Below are positions 50,601 to 62,600 of a DNA stretch of 64,000 nucleotides, one piece after another. The notes below the pieces were generated by a model. That model saw only the letters and a list, made by a program, of their open reading frames with translations, was not told the origin of the DNA and did not search any database. The translations under genes were made by a program, and so were the position numbers. Position 1 is the stretch's first letter, and each line of letters starts with the position of its first letter. Origin of the DNA: Megalonaias nervosa (Eukaryota; Mollusca; Bivalvia; Unionida; Unionidae); contig JAECUM010001779.1 in the NCBI GenBank assembly GCA_016617855.1, positions 1 to 64,000 of the forward strand. Reading direction: 5' to 3'.

Positions 50601-53600
50601 TTTTAGGAGGAGTCATATTAGGCTGAAATACCTTTCTACCAGTAGACTGCTGAGTGAAAGATCTGCTTACAACAGGAACTTTATGAGTTAAGGAATACTC
50701 ATTGGCAGCAAGAGCAGCATTTTCCAAGGTTTCAACCTTATGCTGGTAAAGATACATCCTACTGTCACTATGGACACAGTTCCAAACTCTCCAACTAACA
50801 TGAGTTGTCTGAGACTTTCGTAATCTTTGTTAACCTTTCTAGAAGAGCACCACCTATCAAACTGTTGTGCTTTTTCCCATGCAAATTCAACATAGGTCTG
50901 GTGAGTTGCTTTTCTAGAATTCCTAAATTTTTGCCAATAAGCATCAGGGACTAACGCATAACCCTTCAAAATATAGTCCTTAACCACATCATAGTCAGCG
51001 CCCTGCTCTAGTGAAAGTGAAATGCAAATATTACGAGCTCTACCAGTAAGTACACATTGCAATAATAGAGTCCAGTACTTGGCCACTTGAAATTTTCAGC
51101 AACTTTTTCAAAATAAGGAAAATATCTATCTACTTCTTCTTTCACAAAATGGGGTACTAACTTGATATTTCTTATAACATCAAAACTAGGGGAGTGTTTT
51201 CCTTTTGACAGCTATAATTCTTTTAACTTAATTACTCTTTGCATTTGCACACGTAATTTTACTTTCTCAAATTGTATTTGTCTTCTTTTCTGTCTTTCTT
51301 CAAAATTGCCTTTGCATTTCTTCCCTTCTTTCTTTAAATTGTAACTCCATTACTTCCATTTCTTTCTCCCTTTGTATCTTTTCTATCTGAAACCGAACCT
51401 GTCTTAGCTCTAATTCCAAATTTTTTAGCTGGACTTCCCTTTTCAAAATTTCCAAACACTCCTGGGTAAAATTCCAAAAAATTCTCTACTTTTGATGATA
51501 TTGTGAATGAAAGACTGTTGTTTTCACTAAAGATTCCAAACAAAATGTAAAATAGTAATTGGGATTTAAACACTAGGGGAATTTAAATTTCAAAAAGCAA
51601 TTTTCTCAAATATTTTAGCCAAATTCAAATATCCCGAGGACGAGGCCCCAATTTTCCTTTGTTACATATAGGCTCGTTCAAAAGTAACAAAAGAAAAGAG
51701 TGAAACCAACAAGCTTTGTAAGTTTTAACAAAAATAATTTATTTCCCTAGAAAACACGGTGAAAAGGTGAAAATAGAAAATAGGACTTACAGTTTGTGAA
51801 GACAATCCAAACATTTATCCTAGTACTGAAAAAATACAAATCCTATCACCAAATAGTTTTAACTGAATCCAGGTTCAAATCTTGATGACGTTCCAAGATG
51901 GAGGATGATGACATCAGGTGAAGTCTTTATATGAATGTCAAGGGTTCCACGCTGAACCAAAACTTGTAATGTTTCAATTTAGAATAATTTCCATTGAATG
52001 TCTTTGTCACTTGTATAGTTCTCCAGGGAATAAATTATTATATTCTAAAAAAACAGATGAACTTCTAAACAAGCTGTCATCTATGATAAAACATCTCGAG
52101 CTCCAAAGCTGTAAAAACACAACTCTTTACGGCACCTAATAGAAATATATCCTTCTTCTTGAAGATATATTATACGACTGACTATTTCACGGGGATCTGA
52201 GTATTTTTAAACTGAACTAAGACGTCATTTCATGGAACGCGTGGCTATTTCATCATCAAATAGCGCAGTAAACAATGCAATTACACGTAGGCTAGAAAAT
52301 GACCTTGGCAATAACCAATCATTTTCGCGTAGTGTTTGCTACATCGACAAACCATAGCAAGATAAAATCGTGCTTATGTGAGTCATACTACATCCCGTGA
52401 AAATAATTATTACAATAAAATGTAATGATACAAAAATAAAATAAAAAAGAATTTAAAATTAACACACAAGTAATTAAATTACATATTCATAACATTATCG
52501 ACTTTTGGAATGGTTGGATTCAAGAGTTTGCAAGCTTATTTTGCTAAAAGCTAATGTGATCAAGGAATGTATCTGAATGTATCTGATAGCTGCTTTCACA
52601 ATATCATGTTCATAGCTGCCAACCTCCAAGTACAAAAATACTGATTGCTTGTGACAAAAATACTGATTTTCAGGACCAAATACTGATTTTTAAAATTTTA
52701 ATGCATATGTAACTACTTACAACATATACAACCATCAGTAAGGTAGGATAGTGCCTTACATAATTATTTAATGTCAAAGATGCATGTATTGCACACTTGC
52801 ACCTTCTGGACGGGCACCCTGTTCCATTCGGGTGCCCATTCAGAAGGTGCAAAAGTGCAACACACTCAGATACAGGCTGTTTATAGGAGCCTTTTCCACA
52901 CCTTGTTTATTTTGTTCAATTATTATCGATTCCAATGTACCAACTTTCATTGATAATCTCAATTCTGTGTGATTTTCTTACTGAACTGTTTTCATTCTAG
53001 CATACGAGTAATCCTTTATGATCTGGAAAATGCGTGCAAAATAAATCACCAGCAACACTAGTAACTGAAAGAGGAAGGTTCATTTCTAAAAGAAATTTTA
53101 TAAACTGAATTTCAATCGAATTACATCAAGGTTCTCTCTGGTATTTATATACATCCAAGTTCAGACTGAGTTGTGTATGATGAAGCAGCAAAGCTGATGT
53201 TTATTAACTTTACGTCCTCATGTATTTCATGTGCGCCTCCATGCCCAATAGCGAAATCACATTACACAATTTCCAAAACGTAAAGTCTTCTCCTTACTAG
53301 ATGATTTCACAAATCTAAACAAGACGGTACAATTGTCCTCTCAGTTCTGTTTTCTTGTCTTTTCTGGTTAAAATTCTGAATATTCTGCTTTCCTATTCAA
53401 CATGATTAGAAGTTGAATATTACGAAGATGAGACACAGTGGTATGGATAACTGTTTGCGAAATCTAATATGGCGGATAAAGACGGGCATGGTAGCCTCGA
53501 TTTAGAATGAACCAATCATATTGTAGAACTGTATTCCTATATACATGCGATACAGAATGGAACCGAGTGCCCATACTAAATTGAAAATTGCAAGGAAATT

Positions 53601-56600
53601 TTTTATTATTTTTTTTAAATTTAAAAACGTATTTTTTGCAAGAAAAAACAAACACCCGTATTCAGGTCCAAAATATGGGACAAATACGGAAAAAACAGGA
53701 CCGTTGGCAGCTATGCATGTTATATATTGCATCCAGCTAAAAGTCAGATACTGTCAGAATTTGTTCTTTATATTTTGATGACTATTTTTTTTCTTAAAAT
53801 ACTTTATCTAAAAATAACCAGAATCCATCTGTTATTCCCATCTTTCTATAGCCTGTTCAAAATCATTGCAAAACACTGAAAGTTATAAAAGGCAACAACT
53901 CTTGCACTGACCTTAATGATACACAGGTCAAGATGCACTGACCATAATGATACACAGGTCAAGATGCACTGACCATAATGATACACAGGTCAAGATGCAC
54001 TGACCATAATGATACACAGGTCAAGATGCACTGACCATAATGATACACAGGTCAAGATGCACTGACCATAATGATACACAGGTCAAGATGCATTGACCAT
54101 AATGATACACAGGTCAAGATGCACTGACCATAATGATACACAGGTCAAGATGCACTGACCATAGTGATACACAGGTCAAGATGCACTGACCATAATGATA
54201 CACAGGTCAAGATGCACTGACCATAATGATACACAGGTCAAGATGCACTGACCATAATGATACACAGGTCAAGATGCACTGACCATAATGATACACAGGT
54301 CAAGATGCCTTTTGAATCAGAATTAGATACAGCAAAGTTTCATTGCAAACCCAGACTAGTCTGCTTTCACAGCACTATCATATCTTGTCTAAATCATTTA
54401 GTTTAAAATGGCAATAACTCATCTCAAATCATGGGCATGGTTGCTTTGGTTCTGTGGAGTTCAGCACCATTTTCAGCACATGACAGTTTACATGGCAGAC
54501 AGAATATATTTTGGAGGAATAACTCTGAAACAGCCACCAACCCATGGGAAGTTACTGGGAAGCTTTCTCACATACTAATGCTGGTCAAGCCAAGTGCCTT
54601 AGATGACATGGCCATCCAGTGCTGTTCATCGGTGTGGAGTGATTTACCAATATCTCTATGGTCTGATGATAACCGTGATAAGTTTTGCTGCAATCCATAA
54701 AATCTGCTGCATTTCCAAGATTGTATAATGCACCATACTAGTTGCATTTCCAAGGTTCTGTCATATACCATCCTAGCTACATTTCCAAGATTTTGTCATA
54801 CACCACACTAGCTGCATTTCCAAGATTTTGTCAAACCACAATCCTAGCATTTCCAAGATTTTGTCGTACACCATACTAACTGCATTTCCAAGATTATGTC
54901 AAACTGCAATACTAGCTGCATTTCCAAGATTCTGTAATATACCATTCTAGCTGTAAGTCAAAAAGGATATTAATTCCAACAAAAGTATCAATGTAATCAT
55001 TAAACAAGATACTCTCTTTTTATTAAATGCAGTGTTTGTTTAGCCAAATAAAATAAACTTTAACACTAAGGTTAATCTATGGTGTGGATGAATGGATGGA
55101 TGATTGGTTTTAAAGGCACCTTGAACATGCTACTGAGTAAATCAGGAAACAGAAGCTAAGTTTCCTTCCCAAGGTTACATCTAGATGGATGGATACTAAA
55201 GTGACAGCATGTCAAACTTCTGCCAAGTCTGCTTGACAAAAACTAGTCAACATGTTGCATTTCCTTGTATATGTGACAGATGGTATGACAACTTCTGTTA
55301 AGTCTGCTGACAAAAAAAATAGTCCACATATTACATATCCTTCTTTATATGACAGATGGTAGGACAGTTGGATGGATACAAGGAATCATATACATCTCCA
55401 CAAGGTGGGGATATAACAAAAATTATATGGCGGGTTTCAAGTTACTGTCTTGGTAACTCAGTTGGTAGAGCATCAGACTTGTAATCCAAGGGTAAAACAC
55501 CTGCCCAGGTCAGCCCAATATGGCTGCCTCAGTGTGTCCTTGGGAAAGGCACTTAGGTCCCATATGATATAACAACCAACAATATGCTTCAAGCACTATT
55601 AAAAAACAACATACCGACATTAAAAAGAAATGGTGCTCACTTTATTCTGGAAGTGGCTCATGAGAGATCCATTAATATTACCTCTGCCGGTGTAAGATAT
55701 GTCCGTCTAGGATTGTGCCAACCATATCCAAGACCAATAGACTGGGAAGTACCAGGAACAGGCCCCAAGCTCTGAGAAGCCCCACCAGTCAGGAAGTAGC
55801 CATACTGCTTCAGCCTGTCAACAGCAACTTTATGTTTTTGAGGCAGGCCCCAAAGGGTCAAATCCACAGGCTGAGAATACATGTTATAAGCTCCACTGGG
55901 CACAACACTTAAAACGAGATGCAATAAAAGAGCAAAATTATGAACAAACCCTTTTCACACATTCTTTTGGTCATAATGTTATAAACTATACCTATTCACA
56001 GTAAAAAGGCCTGATATCGCTCACCTGGGTAGTTGACATATGTCAACTTGTACATGCAAATTTACATAGAAACTGAAGATGTAAAGGGAAAAGAATAGTT
56101 TGAAGCACACAGTTGCTAAATTTTCTATTAACGCTGATGGAATTTAACTTTTTTGCACAAAAAATATACATAGGAACACTTTCTTGGCATAAAATAGAAC
56201 AAGTTATTTATACAAGCAACATTTTCTTATGGATCTCTCTCAATCCACGGGAACTTGGTCCTAATTCATCACTTCAATTCTATTGATTGCATATGATATA
56301 ACAAACAACTGTTTCAAATTTTCTGTTTTTCTTTCATTTTCATCTATATTTGATGAAACATAATCATCTGTCCAATACTTAAAGATCCCTAAGCCAGGAT
56401 GCCTTGTGTCAAAGTTGATCAAATTTTGTTCAGCAGTTGATGTAGCAGTGTAAACATTCTTTTAATTTTACTAATAACAGCCACGTTTGACAGCAGAACA
56501 GCATCATTTGTATAAATCTGAAAAAGTACTGATTTGACAACACATTGTCAAATTTTATCAAAATCTGTCATGTGATGTTTTAGATCAAGTTGTTAAAGGT

Positions 56601-59600
56601 TTGTCTATTCTTAGTAACGACAACCATATCTGAAGGCAGACTGGGATTATTTGTATAAAGCATGAGTAGTAAATCTGTATGGTGAGTATGTGATGATGTT
56701 ATGTTCCAAACATGAAGTTCTATACAAAAACATGTGATGAAAAAGAACATCAACCAAAGGCCTTAACAAAATGTGTTTCCAAAATAATGTTTGACCCGAT
56801 GAGATCTCATAGTCGAACATGAAGTAAACTCAAAAAGGCATTATGAAAATTTAAGTGCTGAAAAAGAACTATAACCAAAATCTTAAACGTGTCCAGATTA
56901 CAATCTCTGACTCTGTGTTCAGATACATGAGCAAAACCTAGGAAGAGCAGCAGTACTGACAGAAGGGATGTATGTGATACCAGGTAAGGGATTATTGAGT
57001 ACTGTAACCCCCCCCCAAAAACCCTACAAAAAAACAAACAAAGCTATTCAACACCCACTCCCACAATAAGATGCCATTGTAAAGGAAATATGGACATGGC
57101 TGGGATAACTGCAAAAATAAAAATCAAATTCAGGTATTCAAAATGTACCTTAATTTCACCACCATGTCTGACATTAAGTCAAGACTTGAGACACCTGACT
57201 GGTCAATTTTAAGCACGATTTAAGTTTCAGCCAATTAGATTGCTTAATTCTGAAGTCAAATTTAAGCCAAGACTTGGTGAAATTTAGGCCAGAAAGTATA
57301 TCAGAAACATGGAGATGCACCGTTTATTAAACTAGAAGCTAAATATTCTAAATATTTACCCTTCAATCCTGGCTATTCCATTGTCACAGATGTAGGCAAG
57401 GGGTTTTGCTAGTTCCCTCTTGATGTGCCCCACCTGAATTCCATCCACATTATTCACACGGATAGCATTTGAGTCATATTTATTGTGTGGTTCTCTCTGT
57501 AATGCAACCATCTCTTTGTTGTTCACCTAAATAAGAAACATTTCAAAAAATTAATTGTACCTTCTTTTTCAGAAGAATGCACTACATGTTCAATAACAAG
57601 ACAATCTGGCAATCTGGATACAAGTATAGGTGACAGAACATTTCATGTGAAATGTGGGTCTAAAATTCAAAAATTCTTTGGAATTACAGTGGACTCTTGA
57701 TAACTGGCAGCCCTCAGGACAAAAGGTTCTGCCAATTAGTGAAATCGGCAGATTATCCGGTGATCATTAAAACTTTAATGAAAGAACACCAGTACATGCA
57801 TATTTAAGAGTATGTTATGTAGGTGTAATGTAAATACCATATTCAAAGCATGAATCTTAACAGCGCACATGTGCTGTATTGCTTACGTAAGCTTGGTAAA
57901 ACAATAAAAAAAACAAGATACAAGAGACCGCCAATTACCCGGCACTGCCAATCAGAAAAGTAACAAGAGTCTACTGAATTCAAAACATGTTGCAATTTGA
58001 TTGATGTAGTGGTCTGAAGAATGCTTTCAGCAAAAACAACATTATTCATCTCGACTTCAGACAAAGACTGTATAAAAATGGTACTAACAGCTGTCTTGCT
58101 TGGTGCCCAGCATTAAGAGGTGAGTGTTAGGACAATAATGTGACTGGGTGGGACATCATGCTACATGTCTGTAGCATGATGCCCCAGTGCTAGACATCAC
58201 TATAAACTATAAACTGCCACACTGCAGACATCGTTGTGATATGACTGAAAATTGTGAAAGCTACATTAAAAATCCAAATCTCACACACACACACACACAC
58301 ACAAACACACACACTCCTCTCATGTCTGTGTATTCAAGGTCCCGTTCAATTTCAATTCTAATTGTGTCAGATCTTATTTGGTATCCCTTTTTTGTTTTTT
58401 CCAGTTTTTGTTTGACCTGCCCTCTTTCACGTTACCACAGGCAAAAAAATAAACCAGCCATCACCTGCCACATGTATGATATCCTTTTGTTTAGACCATT
58501 TTCAGTGTTCAAAATAACAGTGACCAAGTCCACCAGATTTTATTTCTTTTCCATCTGACCAACTACTGCATTTACACAACACAAATATGAAGTGGTTCTT
58601 GTTGTATTTACAAGCAACTGTCGAGTCTGGCCTTTTATTTAATGAGAAAGTAAGATCTTTAACACATAACTCGATTTTGAAAACCAAACAATCTGATCTA
58701 AATCTAGAGTACGATTGGATGTTCATGTTCTGTCTCCAACTGAATATGAAATGCTTGAAATATATGATTTATTCTTTCATTAACTGGTACTATTATGTAC
58801 CGCCTCATTGTTTAAATGTGCTACCTGTTGTCTTACTATGAGCTATGTGATCACAACAAATGGATGTGGGAAAACCTCTAGAAATATAAATAGGTTTTTT
58901 TTGTTTGTTGTTCTAGTTTACAAATTAAACTGTTAACAGCATAAGCCATCTGAAATTGTATCAAAAGAACATGTCTGAAAAGAAACTAACAAATTTACAA
59001 TGCTGACTTGAGTGACTATTACCTTCCACTCTCATACCTAATCAAGAGGACATGCCCAAGTGAACTCTACCCAAGTCTGATGAAAACTGGTCTTAGGAAA
59101 AGTTGTGTCTTTGGCACTCATGCTTACAGATCTTCAGTTGCTATACACACCGCCTTCTCTGCATTTTGTTAATCAAATCTATGTGTGATTTTAATAATAT
59201 CTGTGTAAATTACTGTCATTGCTAAGAACATTTTCATTTACGATTAGGACTTTAATATGGCTGTTTCTGCTCAAATAAACATGCTTACAAAGAGATGTTT
59301 TACACAGAGAATAAATCATTTTTCTTAAAAAGAAAGAAATAACTTATACAAATCAAGATCATTCAATGTAAAATCTTTTATGTATAGTTCTGAGAAAAAA
59401 TATTCTCAAAATACAAATAAAGTACTTGCATGCATTCAGAAGTTGTGAGCAGTTGAATTTTTGGTCTCTGAGTGTGATTTGGGTTTTTAATGTAGCTTTA
59501 ACAATTTTTCAGGCACATCACTATGATGTCTGTAGTGTGGAAGTTTATAGTGATGTCTAGCACTGAGGCATCATGCTGCAGACAAGCAGCATTATGTCCC

Positions 59601-62600
59601 ACCCAGTCACATAATCGTGACACTAGGCCAACTAGTCCTAACACTTACCTCCTAATGCTGAGTGCCAAGCAAGGTAACTGTTAGTACCATTTTTTTAAAG
59701 TTTTTGGTATGACTTGGCTGGGGTTTGAACCCACAACCTACCAAATCAGAGGTGGACACTCTAACCAGTTAGGCCATTGGAATGTTTTTTTTTGTCTATG
59801 TTTCTGCTTTTAACAAAAGTGCATAATATTACATAGAGAACTGTTTTACAAAAAGAATAAATGTTTTTTCAAAATAGCTTATGCAAATGTCCAGTATTTT
59901 CTGTGTAGTTTTGAGCAAAGAAGTATTTTTAAATTACCAGTAGTGTTTCCATTCCATTGGCAGTTGTGAGCATAGTTGTATGTCACCTCTCTCACAAATT
60001 CATTAATTCAGATAACTGGGATAATTAGGCTGATAATAAAACTGAGTGTTTCTGATGCTCTACTAACCTGGACTGAGTGCATTCACACCTTTACCCTCCC
60101 CTTTTTAAATACATAATTGCTATACCTTTTTCCTCTATTGTTCCAGCAATTTGTATTTTTTTCCCCAAAATAATTGTGTTTAATTTTATGAGTGAACTTT
60201 TAGTTTTATCTCAGTATAATGAAGCATAGTGACTGCACGCATACATTTCTCTCTGGCACACATATTTTTATCAAAAGTACTTATCATGCAATCAATTACA
60301 TCCTCAACATACTGTCTTACTTGTTTCTTGGTGATGCCACATTTGACTGGACATAACTACACCACTATCTCAATAAATCATACCAGGATAACTCACAAAC
60401 CCACTTATGATGCTGGGTTTAGCATGGATCCCATTTTTTAAAACTCAAAAAAACAAACAAACATTGGCCCCTATTTGTTGAGCATGAAGAAAATCATGAT
60501 CAAAATTTGTAACTGAAACCTTGATATATCGCTTGTTTTATTGCTGAAAATGGTGGATAGTACCCTGAAATTTAAATCAACTGCATGAAATTATCAACTT
60601 TTAATACGTCAGGTTTTATTTCAAACATTTTCAGTATACTCTAAATAACAATATTCAATGAAATTTCAAGAAATGAAAACGTTACAAACGCCACTTTAAC
60701 ATATAAATACGTTTTTGTCAAGTGCCTCGACCTCAGTTACCTCGAGAACCAGTGTATGTCAAGCGTTTTAATCTGGTCCCGAAAAAATCCTTCTTTGTTA
60801 TGCTAATTTTTCCCTACTTATCTCAACCCATTAAGTCAATAATCCTGTTATGTTCAGCATAAGTTTCGGACTGAAGTAACACGTGGACACTCTTATTTCG
60901 ATGGATGGATGCATACGCTACACCTGACAAATGGAGTTCAAGGATAAATAATTTTTTCTTAAATAAATTGCTCATGATGAAAGAAAGGAATAAATGATAA
61001 CACCACCAGGTTAGCTTCTTCATTTTATAATCAATTATGCATTTTGTTTATTTTGTTACAACATGCATTGGGGGAAGGGATTCCAGTAAACCTATGAGCA
61101 AGAGATGGGAATAAAGGTCAAGGACATCTTTAAAATTATGGTACTGGTTATTATGAACCCTGAGATCTCTGGACCCGGTTATGCCGAAGATTTTTGACAC
61201 CCCTGTTTTAATCAAGATAACCAGGTTTGACAGTAGTTCTTAAATTTAACTCTGTTTCAGTCTAATCACCTAAACACAATATGCCCTTTTGTATTCCAAT
61301 GTGAAAAATGTTAATCTACTGTCACAGCTTTGTCCGAGAATGTTTCATTGAGAACCTAATTAAGATGCCAAATGTGTTTTGATCTCTGACTTGAAGAAGT
61401 ATCTGTTGAATTGTTACACTCAGTTAAAAGCAGACTTGTTTTGTATTATCACCTTAATTATGTCTTTGATTGAAATGAAAAAAGGGGGTGGGAGAAAAGA
61501 AAAGATAAATGTATGCAAATCCTACTTGCATAAGAACTAGCAGTCACAATCAAGTCAGGTTGACTTGATTTAATTGATCAACTGAACACTGTTTATAAAT
61601 GCTATTATGCAACTAATGTAACTAAACTAACTGCAATTAGCCTACTTATTCATAAATATGATCAAAGATAGCAAGGCAATGAAGCAAAATGAGTTCTTGG
61701 TGAATAAAAGACTTTGTTTCACTGATGCTATTTAGTATAGAGTAGTGAATTCCAGTGTTTGTAGTGAACTTAAAATTCCTGAATTGGCACTCAGAGATTT
61801 CCTCAAGGATGAGGAGTTTCACTATTACATACAATGAAATCATGGCATCATTATTTTACTAACAACAATTAAAAAATAAGTTTTGACACTGATGATTGTT
61901 TCATGAAATAAATATCTCTAGTATCTTATTTTGTTGCATTTTCACATCCATGTGATAACTGCTGAAACCAATTACAGTAAAGTTGTTAATGATCTTTCTG
62001 AGGTTTGGTAATTTAAACAACTTGATTAGTAAAAGCTCGTAACTGACAAATATTACCAATGTGATTATAAAATGAACATTACTCCCCCCCCCATGGATTT
62101 CTCGATGTCCATCAGGGATGGCATCCCTTCTTTATTTTTAGACCTCCTGTAACTCTTGTCATTGCTTCAAGTGCAGTCTATGTTTTTGGACCCCATTGTG
62201 CCAGAGTTTTCGAGTGAGAGGTATACTATACAATGTATGCAGGAAAATAAAACTATTTTCCCCAATACTTTTCTGTTTTAATTTGTACAACTTTCATATT
62301 TTTGTTTTAACATAGTTGGATGTGTGCACAACACAGAGATCAATGTGTCCACAGTCATGCTATTACTAATTAAGCCTAAATGGGGGCTAAGAAATGCTTA
62401 CATATGAACAACAAGGTAATATACAGTATAAGGAATATATACAAGGCCCTTAAAGAAATATTCCTAAAGTGGGTTAATCAATGAATTTTAATTTAATGGC
62501 CTTTCTTAGATTGTGGACTGCAATGCTTAAGCAAGCAAATCATAAAAGCGTTCTTACTGTCCCATGATAATACTGCATTCCCACAATGTTCCCCCGAATG

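Larger units (their letters stand above)
46308..52494 (-). mobile_element. Gmr1-like Ty3/gypsy LTR retrotransposon (6.2 kb, pol order PR-INT-RT-RH)
   Basis: Two related LTRs (46308-47186 and 51660-52494) bound an internal region read on the minus strand. TTAT flanks both ends (46304-46307 and 52495-52498). The order from the 5' LTR is gag with SCAN-like capsid and zinc knuckle, protease (DTGAS), integrase, reverse transcriptase and RNase H, then a polypurine tract. Ty3/gypsy elements normally place integrase after RNase H. Integrase upstream of RT marks the Gmr1-like clade, from whose capsid the vertebrate SCAN domain derives (established knowledge). Frameshifts in gag and RT, a truncated integrase and a lost catalytic Asp make this copy inactive. 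Confidence 0.88.
43953..55681 (-). other. HLTF intron 3 (transposon-rich)
   Basis: An 11.7-kb intron. In order from the left it contains a 33-bp satellite, a DIRS-like remnant, a full-length LTR retrotransposon, a TIR element, a 31-bp satellite, a 35-bp repeat and a SINE. I see nothing recognisable in 54960-55435 apart from AT-rich sequence. Confidence 0.75.
57527..62557 (-). other. HLTF intron 1
   Basis: It holds a Tigger-like MITE (57687-57976), two SINE copies (58087-58290 and 59470-59786) and a CA microsatellite. I see nothing recognisable in 58320-59465 or 59790-62550. Confidence 0.65.

Noticed and set aside
55440..55510. tRNA gene (Lys- or Thr-like)
   Set aside because: No T-arm or 3' acceptor half; the following sequence is a SINE tail.
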